In this document: positions 7,928 to 16,317 of the stretch, piece after piece
Layout of the letters: each line of letters opens with the position of its first letter
How positions within the stretch are numbered: the first letter of the stretch is position 1
Assembly: GCF_030209755.1 (NCBI RefSeq)
Contig: NZ_JARVRH010000004.1
Coordinates: 389,866 to 453,865 of the forward strand
DNA length: 64,000 nt
Reading direction: 5' to 3'
DNA from: Arthrobacter sp. efr-133-TYG-118
GTDB lineage: Bacteria; Actinomycetota; Actinomycetes; Actinomycetales; Micrococcaceae
Notes under the pieces: generated by a model
The model's database searches: none
Told to the model about the DNA's origin: nothing
Seen by the model: the letters and a program-made list of their open reading frames with translations, nothing else
Made by a program: the position numbers and the translations under genes

Positions 7928-8734
7928 TCAAGCCGTGACGATGTCGCGCGTGGCGTGGTCGTACGTGAAGGTGACCTTGCCGCCGTCGTGCTGTAGCTCA
8001 TGGTTGGCACCGTCGCGCGCGCCGAACGCGCCGTAGTTCTCGTCCCACGAGCGGTTGAGCGCGATCTTGTAGGTGTAGAAACCAGCAGGCAGCGTGGCGG
8101 CGAGGGTCCACACCTTACGACGGGAATTGAACTTCATCTGCACTTCGTCGTACTGCGGAGCCCAGTCCTCCGGCGCGCCGAGAATCGTGTTGAAGTCACC
8201 AGCGATCGCGACGGCGGCCGGCTGCTCGAGCTTCTCGACGGCGGCAGTCGCTTTGGGTGCGGCAGCCTTCTTAGGCGCGGCCTTGGCGGCGGCCTTCGCG
8301 GCAGGTGCCTTTTCGGCAGCGGGAGCCTTCTTTGCCGCGGGCTTCCTCGCGGCGGCCTTCTTGACGGGGGCCGTCGGAAGCGGGGTATCTTCCGGGACGG
8401 GGGTGCCCTCGGCCAGTGCCGTGACGAACTCATCCGGCTTGGCGAAGGCGACCGTGGCACGAAGCCCGTCGTCGGTGATGGTCCAGCCCGAACGGCCCTT
8501 GACCAGCCAGCCGGCCTTCACAAGCTTCGCGGTCTCGGTGGTCAGGCTCTTGTGGCCGCGTGGAATGCCTCCACTGAGCAGCTCGCTTTCGCGCTCATCC
8601 AGCGGGACACGGACAATCGCCTCTGCCAGGATCTCGCCGGCATTCAACGACTTCTCGGACCACGTTCCCTCAGCCAAGACGTCCAGGACGGTCTTGAGGC
8701 GGGCACTGCTTTTTTCGACGGTGGACTTGGCCAC
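7928..8734 (-). CDS. Winged-helix-like domain + Ala/Lys linker + X25 (pullulanase-type) domain protein
   Basis: The start is the GTG at 8734, with GAAGGA 6 nt upstream; an ATG at 8758 has no such support. Residues about 1-110 look like a winged helix (KSLTTETAKLVKAGWLVKGR, WTITDDGLRATVAF). Then comes an Ala/Lys/Pro linker of about 65 residues resembling histone H1 tails. The last 95 residues match the X25 module known from pullulanases (AGFYTYKIALN, SWDENYG, GANHEL, FTYDHATRD). X25 modules are carbohydrate-linked beta-sandwiches. No catalytic domain is present. Joining a DNA-binding-like head to a starch-enzyme module is unusual. The function is unknown; a nucleoid-associated or carbohydrate-sensing regulator is speculative. 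Confidence 0.8.
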   Translation of the reverse strand: MAKSTVEKSSARLKTVLDVLAEGTWSEKSLNAGEILAEAIVRVPLDERESELLSGGIPRGHKSLTTETAKLVKAGWLVKGRSGWTITDDGLRATVAFAKPDEFVTALAEGTPVPEDTPLPTAPVKKAAARKPAAKKAPAAEKAPAAKAAAKAAPKKAAAPKATAAVEKLEQPAAVAIAGDFNTILGAPEDWAPQYDEVQMKFNSRRKVWTLAATLPAGFYTYKIALNRSWDENYGAFGARDGANHELQHDGGKVTFTYDHATRDIVTA

Positions 8735-9057
8735 TGGGTCTCCTTCAACGGCGAACATTCCTTCAGCAGTCTGCCAATGTTCTGTAAATTCTGGCGACTG
8801 TTCTTGGTAAACACCGTGTGTCGTGACCCACTATTACGCCCAAACGGTTGGCAAGTGATGGAGGGGTCTCGGATACCGGTCAGTAGCTCGCGGTTGGGGT
8901 ACTCTCAGGAGCCCTAAATCAAGATGTGCCGTTGATGACGGTGCGGCTGGAGCTCCGCCCGTTGGGAAGGTTCAGGAAGCCGGTGACGGTCCGGGGGCGG
9001 GAACGCTAAGATTCGCCTACTACTCCAGATGCCTCAATGAGTCAGAAGGTGGGATCA
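8735..9057. other. 323-bp divergent intergenic region
   Basis: It separates the divergent X25 and NTF2-like genes. I see the GAAGGA ribosome binding site of the former at 8741-8746 and a TAAGAT hexamer at 9007-9012 that could be a -10 box for the latter. No convincing ORF, RNA gene or repeat is visible. Confidence 0.5.
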
Positions 9058-9480
9058 ATGCAACTTGACGAGGTCATTGACCAGTTTCATCAGGCGCTAA
9101 ATCAGTTTGCTAAAGGCGACCCGGAACCCGCCAAGGCCATTTTCTCCCACGGTGGAGATGTCTCCCTTGCGAATCCCTGGGGCCCTCCGGCCGTAGGCTG
9201 GGAGCGGGTATCAGCAGCCCTCGATTCAGCCGCGGCACGGTTCAAAGATGGACAGGTCACCGGTGTTGACACGCTCACAACGCACGTCACTCCAGATCTT
9301 GCCAGCTTTCTGGACATAGAACACTGGCAGGCAAAGGTCGGAGGGGGAGACGAAACATCGCCCTTTGATCTGCGGGTAACGAGCATTTACCGCCCCGAAG
9401 GCGACACTTGGGCACTCGTGCATCGCCATGCAGACCCGATCACCACACCGCAGCCGCCGGACGCCGTGCTGCCAAAGTAG
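9058..9480 (+). CDS. NTF2-like (SnoaL/DUF4440-type) protein
   Basis: The protein of about 140 residues has the cone-shaped NTF2 fold pattern: an N-terminal helix (LDEVIDQFHQALNQFAKGD), then WGPPAVGWERVSAALDSAA and C-terminal strands ending in TWALVHRHADP. Such proteins bind or modify small hydrophobic molecules; in this class the exact role is usually unknown. The start at 9058 has GGTGGGA just upstream, better than the ATG at 9037. It is monocistronic and convergent with the deaminase gene. Confidence 0.8.
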   Translation: MQLDEVIDQFHQALNQFAKGDPEPAKAIFSHGGDVSLANPWGPPAVGWERVSAALDSAAARFKDGQVTGVDTLTTHVTPDLASFLDIEHWQAKVGGGDETSPFDLRVTSIYRPEGDTWALVHRHADPITTPQPPDAVLPK

Positions 9481-9547
9481 CACTTGGTGGGATTCACGGG
9501 CGCCCGTTCCACGCTGCGCCTAGGACTCACGAGGTGCCCAGGAATGA

Positions 9548-10624
9548 CTAATTGACTGCGGCCTTCTCCCATTCCGAAACCTCGGCCAACAGCTCAGCCT
9601 TCCGGGCCTCCTCCGCGAACGATGAACGCACCGAGTTCGCGGCCAGGCGTGCCCGGTCCCCGACAGACAACCCGTGCACAGCGACGAGCTGCCCGAAGTT
9701 GTCGTCCACGTAGCCGCCAAAGTACGCGGGGTCGTCCGAGTTCACGCTGACATTCAGACCCGCGGCCAACATTGCGGGCAAAGGGTGATCGGCAAGGGTA
9801 TCCACGGCACGAAGCCGGACATTGGACAGCGGACACACGGTCAGCGGAACCTGTTCGGCCACTAGCCGCTCCACAAGTGCCGTATCTTCCATGCAGCGGA
9901 TGCCGTGGTCGATCCTCTCCGCGCCGAGCAGGTCAAGGGCCTCGTAAATATACGAAGCTGGGCCTTCCTCGCCCGCGTGCGCGATCCGTCGCAGTCCGGC
10001 CTCCGCAGCGCGGCGGTACAGTCGTTCGAACTTCGACGGCGGATTGCCCACCTCGGCCGAATCCAGGCCGATCCCAGCAATCGGCGCCTTCATGGCGAGA
10101 AGCTGTTCCAGAACCTCCAGTGCAGATTCCTCGGACAGGTCCCTCAGGAACGCGGCAATCAGGAGCGTCGAGACGCCGAACTCCGCCACCGACGTCGCGA
10201 GTGCGGACGCCACACCGTTCACGCACGTCTCCAACGCCACCCCGCGCGAGATGTGCGCCTGCGGATCCATCATGATCTCCACGTGCCGCACGCCACCGGC
10301 TGCGGCGCGTGCCAAATAAGCCCTGGTCATGTCCGCAAAATCCTGCTCGGTGCGCAAGACGGCCATGTTGGCGTAGTAGAGATCCAGGAACGACTGCAGG
10401 TCCGTGAACTCGTACCGCGCGCGCAGCTCGTCCAAATCCGCGTACGGAAGCTCAATCCCGTTCCGTTCCGCGAGCGCGAAAATCAGCTCGGGCTGAAGCG
10501 TCCCCTCGATGTGCAGGTGCAGTTCGGCAACCGGGGGTGCCGCCGTCGTCGTTGATTCGTCAAAAGTTTCCACCCGACAAGAGTAGGACGAATACCCAAC
10601 GATCCCCGTCTGAAAGCTCCGCAA
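9548..10624 (-). CDS. Adenosine deaminase-family protein, adenine deaminase-like
   Basis: The amidohydrolase has the metal site HLH (residues 36-38), HAGEE (about 215-219) and NSDDP (about 292-296), with the conserved LHLHIEGTLQPE and DPQAHISRG stretches. These stretches resemble the microbial adenine deaminases more than true adenosine deaminases. It would convert adenine to hypoxanthine with loss of ammonia in purine salvage. The N-terminus is uncertain: homologous sequence starts near residue 33, so an internal start such as the GTG near 10573 is possible. It is divergent from the gene at 10716. Confidence 0.85.
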   Translation of the reverse strand: MRSFQTGIVGYSSYSCRVETFDESTTTAAPPVAELHLHIEGTLQPELIFALAERNGIELPYADLDELRARYEFTDLQSFLDLYYANMAVLRTEQDFADMTRAYLARAAAGGVRHVEIMMDPQAHISRGVALETCVNGVASALATSVAEFGVSTLLIAAFLRDLSEESALEVLEQLLAMKAPIAGIGLDSAEVGNPPSKFERLYRRAAEAGLRRIAHAGEEGPASYIYEALDLLGAERIDHGIRCMEDTALVERLVAEQVPLTVCPLSNVRLRAVDTLADHPLPAMLAAGLNVSVNSDDPAYFGGYVDDNFGQLVAVHGLSVGDRARLAANSVRSSFAEEARKAELLAEVSEWEKAAVN

Positions 10625-10715
10625 GGCGGGAGTTCAGGGCCCCGGTAGCACGAGCGAGGGGAAGACCACACCGCCTCAACTTGGATCTACGCCGTTCGGC
10701 CCCCAAACTGAAAGG

Positions 10716-11621
10716 ATGCAGACCTTCCTCCCGTTCCCCGATTTCAAGCAAAGTGCTGCCGTCTTGGACACCGCAAGGCTTGGCAAGCAGCGTGTCGAAG
10801 CACTGCAGATCCTTCGCGCACTCGTGATCCCCGAGTTCGGCCGGCCCTCCCACCCCGCTATCCGCATGTGGATGGGCTATGTTCCCGCACTCACTCTCTA
10901 CGGCCTGGCCATGGTGGACGAATGGGTCGCCCGCGGCAATCCGGACAACACCCGCGCCAGCATCACCGAGTTCGCACCCCAGGCAGCCCACCCGGACTAT
11001 GCCTCCAAGATTCCGATGCCGCCGTGGCTGGGCGACGCCGATTTCCACCTGAGCCACCGCTCCAAGCTGCTCCAGAAAGAGCCCCGCTTCTACGCAGAGC
11101 TCTTCCCGGACACTCCGAAGGACCTCGAGTACCTTTGGCCCGAGCCTCGGCACGAATTCATTCCCGAAGACCCCTTCGACGACTTCATCTGGGTGCTTCG
11201 CGCCCCGGTGAGCGACGTTGAACCCGAAAAGATCGACAAAGTAGGGATGCCGGCTGCGGGCAAGGCCAAGGCCGCCAACAGCGACGGCGACGGCTACCAG
11301 TTCGTCTACGAGTCGGAGAAATCCCGCCGGCCGGGCAAGACTGCCCGCAAGGCCCCGAAGCAGCTGGTGAAGAAGCCCACCCGCAACCGCCAGCGCCAAG
11401 ACGAGGCCTTCCGGACGCTCCCCGGCAACACGCCTGTCCTCGTCCCCGTCGAGGGCGGCGCCAAGTTTGCCCTGGGCAAGATCCTCGGCCGGCCGATCAC
11501 CCTGGAAGACGGCCGTTTCGGTCGCAACTTCGAGGTCACCAAGATCATCGACCGCACGGACTTCGACTACCCGGCCTTGTTGCAGGATCCGCGGGCGTTC
11601 TTCCCGATCCCGGCACCGTAG
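10716..11621 (+). CDS. MSMEG_6728 family protein (pyrimidine dimer glycosylase-like)
   Basis: The N-terminus MQTFLPFPDFKQS followed by DTARLGKQRVEALQIL is the signature of the actinobacterial MSMEG_6728 family. It resembles the T4 endonuclease V-type pyrimidine dimer glycosylase fold (first-strand Thr, Leu/Gly/Lys-rich helix). Residues about 1-180 form this domain. Residues 205-235 are a Lys/Arg/Pro-rich linker. The last 70 residues are a separate small domain. The enzymatic role is suggested by the family and has not been demonstrated in this lineage. A strong hairpin follows the stop codon. Confidence 0.75.
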   Translation: MQTFLPFPDFKQSAAVLDTARLGKQRVEALQILRALVIPEFGRPSHPAIRMWMGYVPALTLYGLAMVDEWVARGNPDNTRASITEFAPQAAHPDYASKIPMPPWLGDADFHLSHRSKLLQKEPRFYAELFPDTPKDLEYLWPEPRHEFIPEDPFDDFIWVLRAPVSDVEPEKIDKVGMPAAGKAKAANSDGDGYQFVYESEKSRRPGKTARKAPKQLVKKPTRNRQRQDEAFRTLPGNTPVLVPVEGGAKFALGKILGRPITLEDGRFGRNFEVTKIIDRTDFDYPALLQDPRAFFPIPAP

Positions 11622-11639
11622 CGGATCGAGTTAGACGCG

Positions 11640-11693
11640 AACGACGGCGGCGCTCCGGTTCCTGACGAAAGGAACCCGGGTGCCGCCGCCGTT
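11640..11693 (+). terminator. Two-tier hairpin terminator after the MSMEG_6728-like gene
   Basis: The outer stem ACGGCGGC/GCCGCCGT and a perfect inner stem GGTTCCT/AGGAACC enclose a short loop, ending in GTTT. It lies 19 nt after the stop at 11621. Its GACGGCGGC core recurs in terminators at 31385 and 32590. Confidence 0.85.
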
Positions 11694-11917
11694 TAAGGGC
11701 TGCTGCCCCTGGAGCATAGGCCGGAATGGGTGCCCGCCGCCAGGGGTGGGTCGGAGCATTCTCCCCATCTTTGAGGCTGCGAAGCCCCAAAAGGAGGCGA
11801 CTTCTTCCCCGAAGCGCTTTGCTCGAAATCGCGGGTGTGGGACCTTCGCCGCGTTCCAGAACGCAGCTGTCGGCCCGCACCCACGAGTGGCTAACAGGTA
11901 TCGGCAAAAGAGCGCGG
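11694..11917. other. Unexplained structured intergenic segment
   Basis: About 220 bp separate the terminator from the end of tex. The segment contains CCCCTGG (11706-11712) pairing with CCAGGGG (11740-11746) and two GGAGCAT direct repeats (about 11711 and 11755). No plausible coding frame is visible. It could be a dispersed repeat, a 3' region or a small RNA; I cannot tell which. Confidence 0.4.
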
Positions 11918-14350
11918 CTACTTCCCCAGCCCGGCGCGGCGCAGCGCTTCCGCCATGGCCGTGTTGACCGGCGCCTGGGGAGCCGCCTTCGCGGGTACCG
12001 CCTTGCGACCGGCCTGTCCAGCCTGCGGGGCCGGGCGCATCTGGCCACGATCGCCTCGCTCGCCCCGGCTGTGCCGCTCGCCGCGCTCAGGCTCGCTGCC
12101 GCGCGAGCCGCGGTCACGCCCGCCGCCCCGCGAACCGGACCCGCCCGCGCTGCCGGGTTCGTCGTCGAGCCTCAAGGTCAGGGAAATCCGCTTCCGCTCC
12201 GGATCCGCCTCCAGGACCTTCACGCGCACGACCTGTCCGGATTTCACGATCTCGCGGGGATCGGACACGAACTTGTTGGCAAGCGCGGAGACGTGGACCA
12301 AGCCGTCCTGGTGCACTCCGACATCAACGAAAGCCCCGAACGCCGCCACGTTGGTGACAGTGCCTTCCAGGATCATGCCGGGCTTGAGGTCGGAGATCTT
12401 CTCGATGCCTTCGGAGAACGTCGCTGCGGCGAATGCCGGACGGGGGTCGCGGCCTGGCTTCTCAAGCTCGGACATGATGTCACGCACGGTGGGCAGGCCG
12501 AACGTCCCGTCGACGAACGCCTGTGGGTCGAGGGAAGACACGGCAGCTCCACGGGCAGCAGCGACGATCTTTCGAGCCACCGAGTACGCTTCCGGGTGGA
12601 CGCTGGACGCGTCGAGTGGTTCCGCTCCCCCGGTGATCCGCAGGAAGCCCGCGCACTGCTCAAACGCCTTGGCACCCAGCCGCGGAACCTTCTTGAGGTC
12701 GGCTCGCTTGGCGAACGGGCCGTTCTCATTGCGGTACGCCACAATGTTCTCGCTCAGGAGCGGCCCGACGCCGGCCACCCGCGCCAGGAGCGCGGGCGAC
12801 GCCGTGTTCACGTCCACGCCCACCGCATTCACACAGTCCTCGACGACGGCGTCCAGCGAACGGTCGAGCTTCGCCGCCGTGACATCGTGCTGGTACTGCC
12901 CCACACCGATCGACTTCGGTTCGATCTTCACCAATTCGGCCAGCGGGTCCTGCAAACGTCGGGCGATGGAAACAGCTCCGCGCAAGGACACGTCCATGCC
13001 CGGCAGTTCCGCGGCCGCGAGCGCAGACGCCGAGTACACGGAAGCGCCGGCCTCGGACACTACGAGTTTCTGCAACGTGGGACCGCCGGACGCTGCCAGG
13101 GACTTGATGAGCTGAACGGCAAGCTTGTCCGTCTCGCGCGACGCCGTGCCGTTGCCGATCGCCACGAGCTCGACGCCGTGCTGCCGCGCCAAACGCTCCA
13201 GCGTCACCAAGGCCTCGTCCCACTTCTTTGCCGGGGCGTGGGGATAGACGGTGTCGGTGGCTACGACTTTGCCGGTGCCATCGACCACGGCCACTTTCAC
13301 GCCCGTCCGCAGTCCCGGGTCCAGGCCCAGGGTGGCACGGTTTCCGGCCGGGGCGGCGAGGAGCACGTCGCGGAGGTTGGCGGCGAAGACCCGGACGGCT
13401 TCGTCCTCGGCCTGCGCGAACATGCGGCCGCGCAGATCATTGCTCAGCCGGTCCAGGATGCGCGAGCGCCAGGCGATCTGTGCGGTCTGCACAAGCCACG
13501 AATCGGCGGGCCGGCCACGCTCGGCGACCCCGAGGCACTTGGCCACGGCGTTCTCGTACCGGCCGCGTGCGGCGGCCAGGGCGTCGTCGTCGGCTGGTTC
13601 CGCCTCGGCGAGATCAAGCTCAAGGACGCCGTCGTTCTCGCCGCGCAAGAGCGCGAGCACGCGGTGGCCGGGCATGCCGGAAGGCACTTGGGAGAACTCG
13701 AAGTAGTCCTTGAACTTCTGCCCCTCGGTTTCCTGGCCCTTTTTCACTCGCGAAACCATCCGACCCTGCGTCCACAACCGCTCCCGCAGCGTCTCGGCGA
13801 GATCGGGGTCCTGCGATACCCGTTCCACGAGGATCGAGCGGGCGCCGGCGAGCGCCGCGGAGGCATCATCAATGGAGTGCTCGGCGTTCAGGTATTTGGC
13901 GGCCTCACCCTCAGGATCGAGCTGGGGGTTCGCGAGCAGCGCGTCGGCGAGCGGTTCGAGGCCGGCTTCGCGGGCGATCTGCGCTTTGGTGCGGCGCTTG
14001 GACTTGAAGGGCAGGTAGATGTCTTCCAGCCGGGACTTGGTATCGGCCCCGACGACGGCGGCCTCCAGTTCCGGAGTCAGCTTTCCTTGAGCGGCAATCG
14101 CCTCAAGGACCGTTCGACGGCGGTCCTCCAAGTCCCGCAGGTACCGGAGCCGTTCCTCGAGCTCGCGCAACTGGGTGTCATCGAGCGTCCCGGTGACTTC
14201 CTTGCGGTACCGGGCGATAAACGGGACGGTGGATCCGGCGTCAAGCAAGTCAACCGCGGCCTTGACCTGCCAGGACTTCACACCAAGTTCTTCGGCGATC
14301 AGGGCGTAGATGGCGGCGTCTGCTGACTGGTGCTGGGGAAGATGAGTCAC
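11918..14350 (-). CDS. tex: Tex family transcriptional accessory/RNA-binding protein
   Basis: At 810 residues it is the usual Tex length plus a tail. Domains in order: N-terminal helical Tex region (VPFIARYRKEVTG near residue 42), YqgF/RuvC-like domain (LGLDPGLRTGVKVAVVDG near 340), helix-hairpin-helix segment (LLARVAGVGPLLSENIV near 515), and S1 RNA-binding domain (LEGTVTNVAAFGAFVDVG near 660). The C-terminal Gly/Arg/Ser-rich tail of about 75 residues is typical of actinobacterial RNA-binding proteins. Tex binds RNA and associates with the transcription machinery. A GTG start is used. It is monocistronic. Confidence 0.97.
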   Translation of the reverse strand: MTHLPQHQSADAAIYALIAEELGVKSWQVKAAVDLLDAGSTVPFIARYRKEVTGTLDDTQLRELEERLRYLRDLEDRRRTVLEAIAAQGKLTPELEAAVVGADTKSRLEDIYLPFKSKRRTKAQIAREAGLEPLADALLANPQLDPEGEAAKYLNAEHSIDDASAALAGARSILVERVSQDPDLAETLRERLWTQGRMVSRVKKGQETEGQKFKDYFEFSQVPSGMPGHRVLALLRGENDGVLELDLAEAEPADDDALAAARGRYENAVAKCLGVAERGRPADSWLVQTAQIAWRSRILDRLSNDLRGRMFAQAEDEAVRVFAANLRDVLLAAPAGNRATLGLDPGLRTGVKVAVVDGTGKVVATDTVYPHAPAKKWDEALVTLERLARQHGVELVAIGNGTASRETDKLAVQLIKSLAASGGPTLQKLVVSEAGASVYSASALAAAELPGMDVSLRGAVSIARRLQDPLAELVKIEPKSIGVGQYQHDVTAAKLDRSLDAVVEDCVNAVGVDVNTASPALLARVAGVGPLLSENIVAYRNENGPFAKRADLKKVPRLGAKAFEQCAGFLRITGGAEPLDASSVHPEAYSVARKIVAAARGAAVSSLDPQAFVDGTFGLPTVRDIMSELEKPGRDPRPAFAAATFSEGIEKISDLKPGMILEGTVTNVAAFGAFVDVGVHQDGLVHVSALANKFVSDPREIVKSGQVVRVKVLEADPERKRISLTLRLDDEPGSAGGSGSRGGGRDRGSRGSEPERGERHSRGERGDRGQMRPAPQAGQAGRKAVPAKAAPQAPVNTAMAEALRRAGLGK

Positions 14351-14448
14351 CCTGACATTTTGCCCTACCTAAAGACGGCGCGGAGTGCTGTAGTGGAAAG
14401 AGCCGCCGTTGATCCGGTCAGGAATGCTACTCAAGGAAGAGGCGCATC

Positions 14449-14745
14449 ATGCAAGAACTGCTCATCATCCTGCAGGACGGCTTTGACGCAGATGACGTAG
14501 AAGTCACCGTCAACCACAAAGAGGCCCATCACGAGCGCGACGTATCGACCAGGGAGATGCTGGGAATGGCGGCGGAGATCTCGGTGGAGTTGCCCGCGAA
14601 GGGATCCACCGTGGGCGTCGAGGTCACCAGCCGTCAGTTGAGCGCAAGCAAGAAACTGCATGGAAAAGCAAAGAGCCTGTTGGTTTCCATCGAGGACGGG
14701 GAACTGGTGATGCGGGAAGGCACCGGGCGGGAAGCGTTTCTCTAG
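14449..14745 (+). CDS. Small hypothetical protein, unrecognised
   Basis: This 98-residue protein has a good ribosome binding site (AAGGAAGAGG upstream of the ATG) and is followed by a strong terminator, so it looks like a real single-gene unit. It is rich in acidic and basic residues, predicted mostly beta with one helix (residues 30-45), and has no membrane segment, signal peptide or cysteines. I recognise no domain. It is divergent from tex and convergent with the CBS gene. Confidence 0.7.
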   Translation: MQELLIILQDGFDADDVEVTVNHKEAHHERDVSTREMLGMAAEISVELPAKGSTVGVEVTSRQLSASKKLHGKAKSLLVSIEDGELVMREGTGREAFL

Positions 14746-14764
14746 CTTCTTGACCCCGATACGG

Positions 14765-14794
14765 AAGCGCCACGGCCGGAGGGCCGTGGCGCTT
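14765..14794. terminator. Perfect 13-bp stem with GGAG tetraloop, bidirectional terminator
   Basis: AAGCGCCACGGCC (14765-14777) and its exact complement (14782-14794) lie between two convergent genes ending at 14745 and 14815. It can terminate both. Confidence 0.9.
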
Positions 14795-14814
14795 GATGGA
14801 TGCGAAAGTTGCGG

Positions 14815-15252
14815 TTAGCCCAGTTGCGCCATGGGGGTCTTGGCGGAGATGTGCTCCACCAATTCGCCTACGCGCTCCTCGGTGTAGTTGCGGGCGATGT
14901 CGCCCTGGCTGATGATGCCCACCAACTTGTGGTCGGTGATGACCGGAAGGCGCCGGATCTGGTGCTTTTCCATCAGGTCGATGGCGGCGTCGATGCTGGC
15001 ATCGGCATCGATCCAGATCGGCGTGCCCTGGGCGAGATCCGCCGCGGTCAGCCGGTCAGCATCCAATCCCTCAGCAACGCATTTGACCACGATGTCGCGG
15101 TCAGTGATGAATCCTTTGAGTTTTCCATCGCTGCCGCAGATCGGCAGGGACCCGACGTCCAGATCGCGCATCAGGACAGCCGCGTCACGCAGCGACTGGT
15201 CTTCCTTGACGCACTGGGCGTTGGTGGTCATGAATTCGCGCACAACACTCAT
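14815..15252 (-). CDS. Two-CBS-domain protein
   Basis: The 145 residues consist of two CBS motifs: VREFMTTNAQCVKEDQSLRDAA...LKGFITDRDIV for the first, and IDAAIDLMEKHQIRRLPVI...LVGIISQGDIAR for the second. Together they form a Bateman module binding adenosine nucleotides. No catalytic or membrane domain is attached, so it is a stand-alone sensor or partner protein. GGAGGA precedes the start. Stand-alone CBS proteins in actinobacteria are often stress- or dormancy-associated; that is family knowledge, not visible here. Confidence 0.92.
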   Translation of the reverse strand: MSVVREFMTTNAQCVKEDQSLRDAAVLMRDLDVGSLPICGSDGKLKGFITDRDIVVKCVAEGLDADRLTAADLAQGTPIWIDADASIDAAIDLMEKHQIRRLPVITDHKLVGIISQGDIARNYTEERVGELVEHISAKTPMAQLG

Positions 15253-15386
15253 GAGTCCTCCTTGATCGATTGGGTATCGACGCGGACCCCCGGCACCGAC
15301 GCCGATGCTGTCAGCCTACGCTTGGGGTTTGGCTGTGGCCAGATGCTGTGTGCTCCGCCCGCTTACTCCGTTGCCTCCCGCCGGAC

Positions 15387-15845
15387 TTACTCGGCGATGT
15401 CCTCGGCCCACAGTTCCGGATTCTCTGCCTGGAAGGTGCGCATCATGTCCACGCACCGCTGGTCATCGAGGACCACAACCTCTACGCCCCGGGACCGCAA
15501 CAGCTCGAATTCGCCCCCGAACGTGCGGGCCTCCCCCACCACCACGCGCGGGATCTTGAACTGGATGATGGTGCCCGTGCACATGGCGCACGGCGCGAGG
15601 GTCGTGTAAAGGGTGGTGTCCCGGTAGCTCTTCTGCCGGCCGGCGGCGCGGAGAGCCGACATTTCCCCGTGCGCGATGGGATCGCCGTTTTGGACGCGCT
15701 CGTTGTGCCCGCTCGCGATCACCACGCCACCACGGGCGAGCGCCGCGCCGATGGGAATGCCGCCTTCGTGAAGGCTCTTTTGGGCTGCCCCGTACGCGGC
15801 TTCGAAGGCGGCGTCTTGGGAGGTTGGGGCGTCAGACTGGGTCAT
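15387..15845 (-). CDS. Nucleoside/cytosine deaminase, Fcy1-like
   Basis: The 152 residues carry the zinc deaminase motifs HGEMSAL (about residue 65) and PCAMCTGTI (about 92). The C-terminal half (GGEFELLRSRGVEVVVLDD, NPELWAEDIAE) resembles yeast cytosine deaminase Fcy1 rather than guanine deaminase or TadA. It would hydrolyse cytosine to uracil and ammonia in pyrimidine salvage. It is divergent from a GntR/YtrA-type regulator, with only 76 bp between them. Confidence 0.88.
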   Translation of the reverse strand: MTQSDAPTSQDAAFEAAYGAAQKSLHEGGIPIGAALARGGVVIASGHNERVQNGDPIAHGEMSALRAAGRQKSYRDTTLYTTLAPCAMCTGTIIQFKIPRVVVGEARTFGGEFELLRSRGVEVVVLDDQRCVDMMRTFQAENPELWAEDIAE

Positions 15846-15884
15846 TCGGAGCCTGCTTTCCGGGAGATGGGGATCTTCCGCTAC

Positions 15885-15910
15885 TTGTTCTATAACTTAT
15901 ATAATAAAGA
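15885..15910. promoter_or_regulatory. AT-rich promoter/operator core between deaminase and GntR genes
   Basis: A 26-bp AT-rich island containing CTATAAC, the palindrome TTATATAA and TATAAT stands out in a high-GC region, immediately before the GntR start. It is a likely -10 region and candidate operator. Confidence 0.55.
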
Positions 15911-15924
15911 CGGAGGTGTGAGTG

Positions 15925-16317
15925 ATGATCCTCAACGTAGACCTGGCCAGCGACATACCGATCTACCAGCAGCTGCGGGACCAGATCGTGGAGGCGATCG
16001 CCGACGGCGTGCTGGCCGAGGGCAGCTCGTTGCCGGCCACAAGGACCCTCGCCGCGGACTTCGGGATCAATTTCCACACCGTGAACAAAGCCTATGACCT
16101 GTTGCGCCAGCAGGGCCTGATCCAGCTCAACCGCAAGACCGGCGCGGTGGTGACCCCGACAGTCGCGGACCCGCCGTTCGGCGCGGACTGGACCGCTAGG
16201 GCACGGACCCTGCTGGCCGAGGCCGTCGCCAGGGGGCTATCGGCCGACGAAGTTCTCATGAACTGCCGGACGATACTCGATTCATTTGGAAGCACGCAGC
16301 CAGAGGAAACACCATGA
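15925..16317 (+). CDS. GntR family regulator, YtrA subfamily
   Basis: The protein of about 130 residues has a winged helix at residues 1-75 (IPIYQQLRDQIVEAIADG, FGINFHTVNKAYDLL) and a short helical C-terminus (WTARARTLLAEAVARG) rather than a large ligand domain, which defines the YtrA subgroup. GGAGG precedes two adjacent ATG codons (15922, 15925). The stop overlaps the next start (ATGA), so it is translationally coupled to the membrane gene at 16314. YtrA proteins usually repress their own operon, often with transport or membrane genes. Confidence 0.9.
   Translation: MILNVDLASDIPIYQQLRDQIVEAIADGVLAEGSSLPATRTLAADFGINFHTVNKAYDLLRQQGLIQLNRKTGAVVTPTVADPPFGADWTARARTLLAEAVARGLSADEVLMNCRTILDSFGSTQPEETP

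Noticed and set aside
8735..9057. tRNA or small RNA in the gap
   Set aside because: No cloverleaf, T-loop GGTTCGA-type sequence or strong hairpin was found.
11726..14326. Long plus-strand open frame opposite tex
   Set aside because: It is the antisense shadow of tex in high-GC DNA; the peptide is low complexity and has no domain, while the minus strand encodes all Tex domains.
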